Shown: positions 21,904 through 34,192 of the stretch, in pieces
How positions within the stretch are numbered: position 1 is the first letter of the stretch
Layout: each line of letters opens with the position of its first letter
Assembly: GCF_016808095.1 (NCBI RefSeq)
Contig: NC_068974.1
Span: 27,388,825 to 27,452,824 of the forward strand
Direction: 5' to 3'
DNA: 64,000 nucleotides
From: Vigna angularis
Lineage: Eukaryota > Streptophyta > Magnoliopsida > Fabales > Fabaceae
Program-made: the position numbers and the translations under genes
Notes under the pieces: model-generated
What the model was told of the DNA's origin: nothing
Database searches by the model: none
The model's input: the letters and a program-made list of their open reading frames with translations, nothing else

Positions 21904-22626
21904 TCAGAATAAAAGGAGACACAAAACTAGGCAGCATAGGAGGAAACAACTTATTCTGCTGAGTGATTTATCAACATGCATTAAATGTCTTCTCATCCTT
22001 GGGTTACTGATCCCAGAAAGATTGTACGAATTAGCATATGGATGCATGTTTGTCACCTGGTTACCAAACACCCTTGCATATATCATCTCACCAAAGATTC
22101 CAAATGAGTTGTCCAGTGAACCACTTGTTCTGAGCATCGGTGAGGTATAACCGTTTGGAACTGAGTTGAATTGCTGAGTATAATAAGGATTACTATAGGG
22201 ATCATGATAACTTTGAGAAATAGGTTGGGAAACCCTGCTGGTACTCAATGATCTGGGACCATGAGGTCTTTGTGGTATGACATTCCCAACTTGATGTGTT
22301 TTCCCCTTAGAAGGTCTTGTGGTAAGGCCACGGCCATATAATGGAACAAGGGAGGATTGAGAAACTTCTGATTTGCATACTGGACATTGTGGATTCTGTT
22401 GCTCTTCACTGTCAAAAGAGGTACGTTGAAAATGAAGCCATTTGTATATGCATGGCCAGCAATAAAGATGACCACAGAGTGTGACCACTGGTTCTTGCAC
22501 ACACTCAAGGCAGATGTTGCAGTCAAAGCCACTCGAGGCGTTTATATCAGAATCTGCAATGACTTCATTGGAAGATTTCCACTTTTCGTTTTGGGGCACA
22601 ACCTCCTCCAAGTTATCTAAGGCCAT
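21904..22626 (-). CDS. RMA1H1-like: RMA-type RING-finger E3 ubiquitin ligase, membrane anchored
   Basis: Intact 240-residue frame. Residues about 35-83 form a C3HC4 RING: FDCNICLECVQEPVVTLCGH, then LYCWPCIYKWL and a final CPVC. The C-terminus ends in a hydrophobic anchor, ISCFLLCCLVLCLLLF, preceded by a basic RMRRH. This RING-linker-tail-anchor layout is that of plant RMA proteins (RING membrane-anchor; Arabidopsis RMA1 and pepper RMA1H1), which sit in the ER membrane and ubiquitinate clients such as plasma-membrane aquaporins during drought (family knowledge). Length agrees with the usual 240-260 residues. The middle is Ser/Pro/Tyr-rich and probably disordered. The start ATG at 22626 lies 46 bases inside an exon whose acceptor CATTTCAG is at 22673-22680, so the upstream exon is 5' UTR. 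All zinc ligands are present; it is the best-supported host gene in the window. Confidence 0.92.
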   Translation of the reverse strand: MALDNLEEVVPQNEKWKSSNEVIADSDINASSGFDCNICLECVQEPVVTLCGHLYCWPCIYKWLHFQRTSFDSEEQQNPQCPVCKSEVSQSSLVPLYGRGLTTRPSKGKTHQVGNVIPQRPHGPRSLSTSRVSQPISQSYHDPYSNPYYTQQFNSVPNGYTSPMLRTSGSLDNSFGIFGEMIYARVFGNQVTNMHPYANSYNLSGISNPRMRRHLMHVDKSLSRISCFLLCCLVLCLLLF

Positions 22627-22672
22627 TTTTTCCCTTCAGTTTTCCAATGTTTACTTTCACAGGTAACTGAAC

Positions 22673-24757
22673 CTGAAATGCACAACCACATCTTGTGAGT
22701 TGAGTGCCTCATGTTATTACAGATTGGTCCACAGTTAAATGAAGTTTTGTCATGATGAGAGAGTTTAAATTTTAGAAAACACTCAAAACTAAAGGTTGAA
22801 GTAAGAAATGTCAACCAACCAAATGAAATGCAGTGTTTACATCATCTATGATTAGGAGAAATATGGTCACTTGGTTAACAATTTTAGTTTTAAGTTTCCA
22901 TAAAAAATAACTAGTATATATAAAAAAAAAAAAAAACAAAGTCTTCAGATCAAATCAAAAGGTTTACAGGATAATATTAGAGTAGCAACATCATTCACAG
23001 ATTTTTGGAAACTACCTTTCTATAAAGGGTGATGATTATTTTCATCAAGGCTTTACATGGTTGGTGAGGGTGTGGTCGACTTTGCCTAGAGTTGACAAGT
23101 TCAAAGTTATGGATGACAAACCCCTCTTAGCTACCAAATATTTATGCTTAAAGAATAATATTTTGAAAACTAAAATTAAAATAAAAATATTTTAACTGAT
23201 TCAAATGCTAAATTTGGTAAGAACCAACCGATTCAACTCTCCAGCCACCTTTAAGTAGACTTTATGATGGAAAAAAATATATATAATATGAAAATTGGAG
23301 AATAATCTATCATCACAGACCCTACTTTGAATACAAAGTCTGAGGTGCGGTGCGACCATAATTATTCTATTTTATTTCCTCAAAGTAGTTGAAAATCGAT
23401 TTGCAATTTCTCGTTAGATTAAATAACATATCATGGTTATGTCGGAGAAAGAAGCACACAACCTTAATATTTTTATCAAATAAGAACTCATCATGATTTG
23501 TTATTATGCACTCAATTATATTTGTCAAAATTTGCATTTCTCTCTCTCTATCTAACCATATCACATTATCCAAATCCTTTTAAAATTACTCCACTTAATC
23601 TCTGTTCCTGGAAAATAAAGAGGTTACGGTGATAAGATTTCAAATCTACAATCACTTGTCGTCAATGATTGCCAGAAAAATGACAATTACAGCTACAGAA
23701 AATAAACATATCAGTACTACATTTTTTCTTTATTTGACAGATTGAAACAATTGCAGGCAGAACTCGCCGATCTACTTAAATAAACTAATTTCAAGAATTT
23801 TCCCCACAGATATTCTCTTTCCAAGACGATAGGTTCATAATACTGTTAGATACTAAATATATTATATAAATATCTTTATCAGCTGAAATTAATCCTTTAT
23901 TCTTTACATAATCAAAGACTAGTTATGTTTCAATAGACATTACTTTCGCTAATAGTCAATGCAATTTTCTTATTATCCTAATTACATTATATAAGAGATT
24001 ATTATCGTTAGGCTAACAGAAAAGGTTCTTCCAATTGAAAGAAGCAATTCGATAGAAAAATATCTCTCAAAGCAAAAGAAGGTCAAAAAGACAGAGAAAC
24101 CTATGTCAGGGATGTCCTGTATCATGCATATCATGTACTCTGAAGGAAAAAAAAAAAGTTTCTCATATCCACCATCCATCACCAAATCACTTTTTGCAGG
24201 AACAAGAAAATTCTGTAAGATTTCCTTCTCGCTTTCTGGTTTTAAAAACTATTTTCTAAAACAATTTCCTACAGCATCAATTTTGTGTAGGAACTAAAAT
24301 CAGTTCTCAAAAAATAAAAATCAAACACACCCAAAACAAATTTATCTCTAGATCTGCCACGAGAGAAAACAAAATTTAGCCATCAATGAACAGTGGAGTA
24401 CAGTGGCGTGTTGAACATGAAAAGCAAGAGACAGTGGTATTTGTTTCAATCTATTAGAAATATATAAATCAGGATCTCAATCATCATCGCACAGTATTGA
24501 TAGTTACTTCATAAGTTTCCTTGCGCAAAGTTAAAGCGCATCCATTGAAGACCAAGCAGTTCCCACAACAACAACAACAAAAAAATGAAAAAAGAAACAT
24601 TTTTGATGGAAAATTTCAACACCCAGATGAGCACAAGAGGCCAAGAACACATAAATAAGGTGAGTAAAGGAAAATAAAAACGAAAGTGCATGACCCATGT
24701 TTTCATATGGTATACAGAAAAAGAGAAAGAGAGAAAGGGAGGAGTTTGAATACTTAC
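22673..24757 (-). other. Inferred 5'-UTR intron of the RING E3 gene
   Basis: On the minus strand the donor CCT|GTAAGTA lies at 24758/24757 and the acceptor CATTTCAG at 22680-22673, giving an intron of about 2.1 kb. The exon upstream (24758 to about 24900) is C/T-rich leader without a long frame leading into the CDS. The intron holds no gene. Long leader introns in plant genes often raise expression (general knowledge). No transcript data support the junctions. Confidence 0.6.
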
Positions 24758-24928
24758 AGGTGAGACGAGAAAGGAAGTTTTGGAGGGTGCAATTAGAATT
24801 ACAAGGCGTCGAAAGGTTGATAGAAAAGAAGAAAAGTGAGGTTGAAGGGTAGAGACAGAAGGATGAAGGAAGGAAGCAGAACAATGAAGTTGAGGTACGA
24901 GGGAAGGAAGAACTCGCGGATAATAAGA

Positions 24929-24935
24929 TTTTATA
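24929..24935 (-). promoter_or_regulatory. Putative TATA box of the RING E3 gene
   Basis: On the minus strand this reads TATAAAA, about 30 bases before the start of the C/T-rich leader near 24900. The spacing suits a plant core promoter. Confidence 0.55.
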
Positions 24936-24939
24936 ATAG

Positions 24940-26882
24940 AATAATTAGACCCTAATCGTGACTATGGTATGAATTCCGCGGGGAAAATAATAAATAAATA
25001 AATGTGACAAATCTTATGATAAGAAAATAATTTTAAAAATATAAATATGAGGAGTTTAGTCTATCATGTACTATCATCATCTTCATCTATACACAATCTT
25101 TCTATCTTGTTTTTCCTTTTTAATCCTTTTATTTTTATTTTCTTTTACATTTATTTTGGTATAGTAGACATTCTTTCATTGAAACTACAAGAGAAATAAA
25201 AACACTTCTATCCTTGAAACATCAAATTCTACTTAAATTGAAACAAATAATGTGAGAGATGTTAATCATCTAATGCAATAATGGACTATGGGATGAAGAA
25301 GCATTAGTTTAAAAAAAGTTGGATTAAAGAACATAAGTTTGTCTTTTTGTGATTAAAATATAATAAGACAAAATGTTTAAAATAACAAATCTAGTCCTTG
25401 AAATTAGGTATAATTCTAAAATTATGAAAAAATTCACATAATTTTTATTTATTATTTATGCAAAGTAGATAAGATTACTATTATTATATCATATTCTGGA
25501 TCATGATGATAAGAAGGCTATCAGGAAGATGAGTTATAAGTAACTTTTACATTCATGAAAATTGTTTATATTGCGAGAAATCTGTATTTAATTTTTATTA
25601 TATATAAAAGTTTGATTAACCAACAATAAACATATATTACCAGAAACGAAATTAATATAACATCTAATAATAAGCCTAGAAGAATATGTAATAATAGAAT
25701 AAAATATAGTATAAGATTAGGGTGAGACAATTATTAGTGGCAGACAATTTCTCAAATTTTCAATGTGTCTATTAAAGGAAAGTACTTTAAATTTCTCAGA
25801 TAAAATATTATTTGTGCATGCACTTAGAATTAAATTCTTATTGGTATGTTTAAAAAAATTCATCAATTGGATGATGATACTAATGTCTGTTGGCTGTACT
25901 TATTTAAAAAATTCAACATTTTTTATTAAATTATCATACATTTAAAAATATGAATTATTTTTACATACTCTAATAAATTTCTCCAATAGAATTATTAAAA
26001 AAGTGATCCAATAAAAGTTTTTAAATCTCTTTATTATAAATAATTCAAATCTATATCTATTTTAATCATATATTATAACTAAATTTTGTTATTTTGATGT
26101 ATTAGTTATTATGTATATGTGCTATTATTTATTATTATATTATTATATATGAAGTAAATATTATTTTAATAAAAATATAAATTTATGATTCAAATTGATT
26201 CTTTAAATATAACTAATATTTTCTACTTAGTACCAACTTAAAAAAAATACTTATACACATTATATTTATTTAAAAGAATCTATAAAAGTTATAAACAATT
26301 TCGTTATATTTACAAATATTTAAGTTATAAATAATGGTTATTAGCGTAGCGCCACATATGCTTAGTCTAATCATATTCTATAATTAGAATGGATAACCTT
26401 CCTGACGTGGCTCCACATATAACACACTCGCACACTTTTTGAGAGAATCAACGTCTTTTTCTAACAATTTTTTATAATTAGTTTTAACACTTTTATTTCA
26501 ATTTTATGATTTAAAATAGAGAATGAATAGACCTTTTGTTTTTGGTAAAAGATTTTTTTAGCAACTATAAACTAATTTTACTTATAAGATTATATAATTA
26601 TAATACTATAGTTATAGTAACCTCAGAAATTTTTTTATCGATATAATACAATAATATTATTTTTACTGTCATAAACATTACAATATCTCTTCGTATAATA
26701 CATTATTATAGAAACTAATATTAAACCCGTGTGTACCACAAGTTATGAGTTCTTTTTATTGATTAGAAGAATATTTATTAAATAAATGTATATTTCTTTG
26801 AAAGAAGTTGTAAGATATAAAATACTAATAATTATTGGTGATTATTAATATCTTTTTTTGTTAGATAAAAATGTTTTGAAAT

Positions 26883-26913
<31 letters not shown>

Positions 26914-26994
26914 TAGTTAATCTATGTTATAAAATAAAAATTATAGATTGTGACAACATTTTGTATTGAAATATTACACTTTTGTGAGTGCAGA
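24940..26994. other. AT-rich spacer
   Basis: No gene seen. A (TAA)n microsatellite lies at about 26885-26912. The frame at 25763-25945 is AT-rich and featureless. Confidence 0.55.
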
Positions 26995-29495
26995 TGGTAA
27001 CATCCCAAAATATATAGTATAGACTATATTAAAGAGAAGCTACATGCATGATAAAGTAATAAGTTATTCATCTAGAGTATAAAGTGTTTTCTTTACAGTC
27101 ATCCAAAAACAACTATAAATTTAAACTTTATATAAATACAAACCAAAGGAAACTCAAAATTATACACAAGATCACTAATAACTAATCCAACTACTCAGTA
27201 GCATCACCTCCATCCAATGCTTGCTCCAGAGAGACCTCTTCTTCTGCTACTCACATCCAAAGGATGGTCATTGTAGAAGAAGAACAATAGAACATACAAA
27301 ACACAAGCACACAACAGGGTAAGCTAGTTTAAACAAAGATTAATCATACGTCAATTCATTTAACTTCATACAAACATATTATTCATTCACATCACTTAAA
27401 TCCTTTACACATAACACCACACTGAATTTGACTGTCCGGACTTAGAATGACTGCCGAGCTATGGTGGGTCGTGCACTCGTGGTGGCTTCTACTGCTTTGC
27501 AAAGTCGTTGCCAATGGGTTTCACCCTACCACACTCACGAGGTTAGTCCGTTATCACTCACCTTGGGCCATACTGGAAGCACCCAAGACTAGGACCTCCT
27601 ACTACTCCTCACGACATGGATCAATCCTCTCTACTTGAGAATAAAAGACCATTGGAGTTTCAGGATAACCTCCAAGACTAAGCTCCTGCATCCATTCTAA
27701 ACTTACTTGAATCTCAACTAGAGATTTCACTTTGAATCACAACATAGGGCACCACCATGTCTCTTCTCCTTAAGGATCATGGAATTACGTCCATTAACCA
27801 CACTTGAACTTTACACTTTTAATTACAACATACATCAATCACCACAGATATTACATGATACAACTTCAACTTACTTCATACAACACTCAATTGTTCATTT
27901 AAAACAACTTAAGATCACAAGAGAACTAAACTAGAACTGAACCCCTCGCATAGCGCACACTTTCGCACAGCGAAGCCATAAGCTTCTCGCACAGCGACCT
28001 AACTCGCCTTGCGAAATCCTTAGACAGAGACCAACTCCTCATAACCACTCGCATAGCAACTAATTCGTTATGCGAATAAACTGTGAAATGTAACAGACCC
28101 CAACCCCTCGCATAGCGTCCTAACTCGCTATGCGAGAACCTCAAACAGAGACTCAGACTTCTTAAACACTCGCAGAGCGAAACCCACTCGTTGTTCGAAT
28201 AAAAAAAAATGGTTCCAGACCCCAACCAGTCGCATAGCATTTTGATTCGCTATGCGGATTGACAAACAGAGAGCAACCCTCTTACTTTACTCGCACAACG
28301 CACCCATCGCTATGCGAGTGACTTGGCAGAGAGCACCTCGTCAAGGTGACTCGCTATGCGAATCCATTCGCACAACGAGTCTGCATAATCTACATAACAA
28401 AATTCTGCAGAATTATGCAACTCAACTCCTCTTTACCAATTCTACTCAACTTTGCCAACTTCTAACACTCCTAATCCGTTGTATATACTTAATTAGACTT
28501 GACTAAATGATTCTAGACCTTCTTATCCTTAATCTGAAGTGTTTATGCATCAAATCCTACTCTAAAACCTCAATTCATCAACTTAGAGACCCAAATCCTA
28601 ATTGACCACTTTGAACCTGATTTTAACCATTTTGATGACTCAAACAAGTCACAAATGACTTATCTAAACTACCACAACAGCCTCTAACAGCACTTGACCT
28701 CTAATACTCAAATTCACTACCTCACTTCCTCTAAAATACACTAAACACATTCAAATCACTTCATATTTACTTAATCACCACAACACCAGATTTCACACCT
28801 GAATATATATTCAATTACAACAGCACACAACATCCAATTCAATTCATAATCATTCTTCCACAGTCTCCACAATTTAACATTTTAAGAACATACATTCATC
28901 AGCTAAATTTTCAACCAAACAACACAATAACACGAAATTATCCCATACAACACAAATTGATAACTGAAACACAACCTAGCTTCCCTTACCTCAAAGATAA
29001 ACAACCCCACTCACAGAAACGCTCCAATTGTACCTTACACTGCAAGGGAACTCAACAGAAACCTACAACTCACCAATTGGTGATAGAGAACAACACTTAG
29101 AACCTAAATTGAGCTAGCAAATGGAAGGAAAAACTGTTAACCACATGCAAAGCGGAATTAGTGCATGTTCACAGTCCACAGAAAACGTATAACAATGGAA
29201 ACCACTTACCAACTGAAGAACACGAAATTGATCAGTCCAAAACGAAGTCCTCAACGCCAAGATCGCCTAGGCACCTCCTGATCGTCGAACAAATAACTCA
29301 GTAGATAGAGATTGTAGAGATAAGTCATAGAACTCTGAGGAATTGAGTTCTAGAGAGATGAAGTGTTCTTAGAATAATGAGAAGTGTTTATAAAATTCTA
29401 TTAATATTATAAGATTATTTTAAATTAAACTAATCTGTCTCATTATTTTAACACACATATCTGCACTATAACACTCTATTTTTCAGGTCTTTACA
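26995..29495 (-). repeat. Gypsy 3' LTR (minus-strand copy)
   Basis: Starts TGGTAACATCCC and ends TCTTTACA on the plus strand; closely matches 34193-36683. One extra base near the outer end changes TGTAACA to TGGTAACA. It contains a hairpin array at 27940-28380. Confidence 0.92.
27940..28380. repeat. Hairpin array (TCGCATAGCGA family) in LTR, copy 1
   Basis: Several irregular units of roughly 55-65 bp, many with paired inverted motifs of the form CTCGCATAGCG ... CGCTATGCGAG. The clearest is a perfect 11 bp stem at 28107-28117 and 28126-28136 with an 8-base loop. The motifs are CpG-rich islands in otherwise AT-rich LTR sequence. Confidence 0.85.
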
Positions 29496-30858
29496 TTCTC
29501 CCCAACAACAAAATTTTCGCCCTCGAAAATTAGACTTACTAGAGAACAGGTGAGGATAGGATTCTCTCATAACTCCCTCTAATTCCCAAGTGGAATCGCC
29601 TGTTATACTATCCCAGACAACCTTGACTAGACTGATGTTCTTTCCCCTAAGTTGTTTGGTCTGGCTCTCCATAATCCTGACAGGATGCACTTCTACAGAC
29701 AGATCTTCTCTGATTTGCACGTCTTCAACTTCTAACACGCGGGAAGGATCAGGCACATACTTCCTAAGCTGTGATACGTGGAACACTGAATGAAGAGCTA
29801 GTTTAGGAGGCATGGCTATCTCATACGCCATTGGCCCTACACGCTTCAGGATCTGATAAGGACCAATGAACCTAGGAGATAACTTCCTTGCACGAATGGC
29901 TCTTCCTACACCAGTAGTAGGAGTCACTCTGAGGAATACATGATCCCCAACAGCAAATTCCAATGGTCTCCGTCTCTGATCGGCATAGGACTTCTGTCTA
30001 CTCTGAGACGCCTGCATCCTTTCCCGAATCAACTTCACCTTATCGGTCGTCTGCTGAATCAACTCCAGTCTAGTCAAAACTGATTCTCCATCCTGAAACC
30101 AGCAAAGAGGCGTCCTACACCTTCTCCCATACAATGCCTCAAACGGTGCCATACCAATGCTGGCTTGATAACTGTTGTTGTAGGTGAATTCCACCAACGA
30201 CAACACCTCATCCCAAACGATCCAAGACAAACGTCCTCAATAAATCCTCAAGTGACTGGATCGTCCTTTCTGACTGACCGTCAGTCTATGGATGATAAGC
30301 TGAACTCATCTAAAGTCTGCTGCCCAACTCACTCTGAAAAGTCTCCCAAAAACGAGAAGTAAACCTTGGATCTCTATCTGATACAATGCTAGAAGGCACT
30401 CCATGCAGTCTCACCACTTCTCTGATATACAACTGAGCAAGCTTAGCCATAGACATCCTCAAATTGACTGCTAAGAAATGAGCGATCTTGGTCAGCCTGT
30501 CAATAATCACCCATATAACATCATGACCTTTTACCGTTCGTGGCAAATGGGTAACAAAGTCCATAGCTATGCTATCCCATTTCCACTCAGGAATTTCTAG
30601 CTGCTGCAACAAACCTCCAGGTCGTTGATGCTCCACTTTAACCTTCTGACAGGTCAAACAAGAAGCCACAAACCGTGCAATATCACCCTTCATTGCAGAC
30701 CACCAAAACGAATCCTTGAGGTCTTGATACATTTTAGTCATGCCAGGATGCATGCTAAAACGACTCTTGTGACCCTCCTCAAGGATTAATCTCCTCAGCT
30801 CCGAATCCTTAGGAACACAAACTCGGCTTCTGAACCGCAGTATACCATCAGTCCCCAC
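29466..30858 (-). pseudogene. Gypsy integrase with chromodomain-like tail
   Basis: The HHCC zinc region reads HKSRFSMHPGMTKMYQDLK then CLTCQKVKVEHQ. The core has WVIIDRLTKIAHF (first Asp), SIVSDRDPRFTSRFW (second Asp); the stretch holding the Glu is disrupted between 30310 and 30230. The C-terminal part (30230-29466) has GDHVFLRVTPT, KLSPRFIGPYQIL, YEIAMPP and a final STWELEGVMRESYPHLF block. This frame runs about 30 bases into the 3' LTR before stopping. Confidence 0.88.
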
Positions 30859-31005
30859 ATTGAAGTCTTTACCCTATTCGATACCGATCAACCCTGTTGA
30901 TTTTTGAAGCTCGACGTCTAACAATTGTTTATCTCTGATGCGGTCCAACAACCCACTTGATACCACCAAATTGTTGCATCTGATAAAATCCGATTCTAAC
31001 TCCAC

Positions 31006-32406
31006 CTACAGTCTCAAATTCTTGAAACTCTCCACCAACTCCAATTCTCTAACCATCAATGCTGATACATGAACCGTCTTCCTACTCAACGCATTAGCAA
31101 CCACATTCGCCTTCCCCGGATGGTAGAGAAGACCAAACTCAAAGTCTTTCAAAAACTCCATCCATCTCCTCTGCCTCATGTTCAGCTCCTTCTGATCAAA
31201 GAGATACTTCAAACTCTTATGATCATTGAACACCTGAAACTATGCACCAAACAAATAGTGCCTCCATATCTTCAAGGCAAACACAACTGCTGCCAACTCC
31301 AAGTCATGAGTGGGATAATTCTTCTCATGAACCTTAAGTTACCTTGAAGCATAGGCGACCACCTTCCTCTCTTGCATCAACACACAGCCAAGTCCCTGAT
31401 AAGAAGCATCACAGAAAACCTCAAAAGATTTTCTTGTGTCAGGGATTACCAACACCAGAGCACTGGTCAACCTCTGCTTTAATTCTTGAAAACTAGACTC
31501 ACACTGGTCCGTCCAAGCAAAAGGTTGATCTTTCCTCGTCAACTGAGTCAACGACGCTACCATTCTAGAAAAACCTTCTATGAAACAAAGATAGTAGCCC
31601 GTTAAACCAACAAAACTTCTAATCTCAGTGGCAAACTTCGGTCTCTCCCACTGAAGCACTGCTTGAACCTTAGTTAGATCCACAACAATTCCACCCGCTA
31701 AGATAACATGTCCCAGAAACTGCACCTCTTCTAACCAGAACTCACACTTAGAAAGTTTAGCGTACAACTTTTTCTCTCTCAAAATCCCAAGCACTGTCCT
31801 AAGGTGATTCTCATGCTCCTCCCGAGTCTTAGAATAAATAAGCATGTCATCTATAAAAACAACAACAAACTTATCTAAGAACGGCCTGAAGATTCTGTCC
31901 ATATAGTCCATGAATATGGCTGGAGCATTAGTCACACCAAAAGACATAACTACATACTCGTAGTGACCATATCTAGACCTAAAGGCAGTCTTCTGCACAT
32001 CACCTACCTTGACCAGAATCTGATGATAACCTGACCTCAGGTCTATCTTGGAGAAAACAGTAGCTCCATGCAGCTGATCCATAAAATCATCAATCCTGGG
32101 CAAGTACTTGTTCTTGATGGTTAACTTGTTCAACTGCCTGTAATCTATACACAGTCTGGAGTTACCATCCTTCTTCTTCACAAGCAACACAGGCGCACCC
32201 CACGGAGAAACACTCGGTCTTATGAGTTGTTTCTCAAGCAAATCTTCAATTTGCTTCTTCAGCTCAGTTAACTCAGTTGGAGCCATTCTATAGGGCGATA
32301 TTGATACTGGTTCTGCTCCAGGCACCAGATCAATAGAGAACTCAACTTCCCTCTGAGGAGGCAACCCCGGCACTTCCTCCGGAAACACATCCAAGAAATC
32401 ACTCAC
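31006..32406 (-). pseudogene. Gypsy reverse transcriptase and RNase H
   Basis: 32406-31339 is an open 355-residue stretch covering [34 protein letters not shown], and the catalytic [13 protein letters not shown] with an intact FIDD. RNase H begins [19 protein letters not shown] and is cut by stops at about 31338 and 31236, then resumes with [20 protein letters not shown] and [13 protein letters not shown]. The main RT domain is uninterrupted but cannot be made as part of a full polyprotein. Confidence 0.88.
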
Positions 32407-32433
32407 AACTAAGTGATCTAAACCGTGCCCACT

Positions 32434-32923
32434 CTACTCAACCGCCAGATGCGACAACACAAGAAAACAACAAGCTCCTTCCACCAACTCTTGCTTCAGC
32501 TGCTCTGAAGACAAGAACAATGTCCCTTCTTCATCAAGAAAAACTAACTTCTTCTCACCACAATCTATGAGAATGTGATTGGTAGATAGCCAATACATCC
32601 CCAAGATTACATCTAATCCTTGCAAAGGTAAACAAATGAGGTTTACCTTGAACGGACGCCCTTCTACAACCATAGAACATCTAGCACCCAAAAGTAGATG
32701 TCTTGACGAACCCCGAAGTGGGAGTAGCTACAGCCAAATCATACTGTAACTCTCTCACAACTAATCTCAAATCAGCAACACAATCTTCAGACACAAAGGA
32801 GTGTGTCGCTTCAGAATCAAATAACACACAACACTCTCTACCATTCAACACACAACGCCCAACAATAAGAGTACCTGAGCTGGCTGCCTCTAACCCCGAT
32901 AAAGCATACACCCTGCCTGAAGC
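32434..32923 (-). pseudogene. Gypsy aspartic protease
   Basis: Directly follows the gag amber codon in the same frame. The active site reads LFDSEATHSFVSE, where retropepsins have DSGAT; the Gly-to-Glu change would be expected to harm activity. Later [16 protein letters not shown] matches the family's ILGMDWL block with Asp changed to Tyr. The frame changes near 32690 and a stop near 32433 separates it from RT. Confidence 0.83.
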
Positions 32924-34045
32924 CTACGGTCTGGCACTGCCCCTCGGACGTGCTCTCACAGCCTGATGAGTCTGTTGACCTGTCCTCCTGACAGTAGGAC
33001 AGTCCCTGGCGTAATGCTCCTCAACCCGGCATATATTACATCTCCTATAACCCGCCATCTGGGGACAGACTGACTGAAGATGGGGACTTCCACAAGAATA
33101 GCATCTCACTCCCCCAGAACTGCTGGAAGGTCCAGACGACACAGAAACCTGAGAAGAAGACCCTCTAGACCCATGAGAAGGAGGCCTAGAATAGGGAGTC
33201 CTCCTAGAACTGGAACCACCTCTGAACATCACTGGTCCTCTCACTCTCAACGATTGACTCTTCTGGCTATCAACTTCCAACTTAGTCTTTTCCATGACTC
33301 TTGCCATTTCCACCAAAGCAGGGAATTCCTTAATAGAAACTCCTTTTACTAACAACTTGATTTCTCCTCTCAGGCCATTCTCAAATTTCCAACACTGCCA
33401 AACTTCACTCATAGGCACTGTATGAAACCTGATCAGATGCTTGAACCGGTCCGCATACTCAGAAACTAACATATTTCCCTGTACCAGCTGTAGGAATTCA
33501 ATCTCCTTAGCAAATCTAACGCTGTCAGGAAAATATTCAGCATAAAATCTCTCCTTGAACAGCTCCCAAGTGATAGGAGTGTTACTGCCCTCCATTATCG
33601 TCCTCATACCACTCCACCAATGACTAGCTTCCCCGGACAATAAGTACTCCATGAAAGCCAATCATTTCTCTTATGAACACCTCTTGGCATTAAAGATGCG
33701 CTCCATATCTCTGAACCACCTATCTGCCTCATCCGGGCTAACCTGTCCATTAAACTTTGCTAGACGGTGCTGCAAGAAATTCTCAAGGCTCCACTCTTGA
33801 GGTTGTGTGGAAGAAGAAGATGAGGGTCCAACTACAATCCTCACACTGGTCAACAAGTCCAAATACTGCCTTTGAGAGGCCTTAGCTGAAACTCGAGCAG
33901 ATTCCAACTGTTGCATTGCCGCAGAATTTTGTTGTACCAAAGAAGTATTCTGCTGCCGCATCTCACTGATCACTGATTCAATCATCCTCATCATATCAGG
34001 TGCATCAAGATTTGTGGGTGGAGGAGGAGGAGGCCTAGGTGCCAT
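32924..34045 (-). pseudogene. Gypsy gag with zinc knuckle, two stops
   Basis: Starts MAPRPPPPPPTNLDAPDMMR. The Gag capsid-like region includes RWFRDMERIFNAKRCS, then TAA and TGA stops (about 33660-33670), then YLLSGEASHWW and FAKEIEFLQL. The nucleocapsid end has CYSCGSPHLQSVC and CNICRVEEHYARDC, a CCHC knuckle. It ends at an amber codon (32926-32924) in frame with the protease that follows; the plus-strand copy has an amber codon at the same place. Confidence 0.88.
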
Positions 34046-34176
34046 CTTCTGCTTACACAGAGAGAAAATACGTCAGTCCAACTCAAAGAGACAAGGATTG
34101 CTACTAAACATGACTAAGAGCACACAAGCACAAGCAAGGCACACTCAAAACCTACAGGATTCCTAAGGAAAGAACT

Positions 34177-34188
34177 GCTCTGATACCA
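34177..34188 (-). other. Primer binding site, initiator Met tRNA
   Basis: Minus strand TGGTATCAGAGC, complementary to the 3' end of plant initiator Met tRNA, just inside the 5' LTR. Confidence 0.9.
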
Positions 34189-34192
34189 TTAA

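Noticed and set aside
22387..22666. Plus-strand frames opposite the RING domain
   Set aside because: Antisense shadows of the RMA-type CDS.
24531..24884. Minus-strand frame of 117 codons near the RING E3 leader
   Set aside because: Starts in the C/T-rich leader and crosses the strong donor at 24757; Phe/Leu-rich, like translated UTR and intron.
27940..28380. CRISPR-like appearance of regularly spaced short repeats
   Set aside because: They lie in LTRs of a plant retrotransposon, are degenerate inverted pairs, and recur in each LTR; no cas context.
33080..33352. Plus-strand Arg-rich frame
   Set aside because: Antisense to gypsy gag nucleocapsid region.
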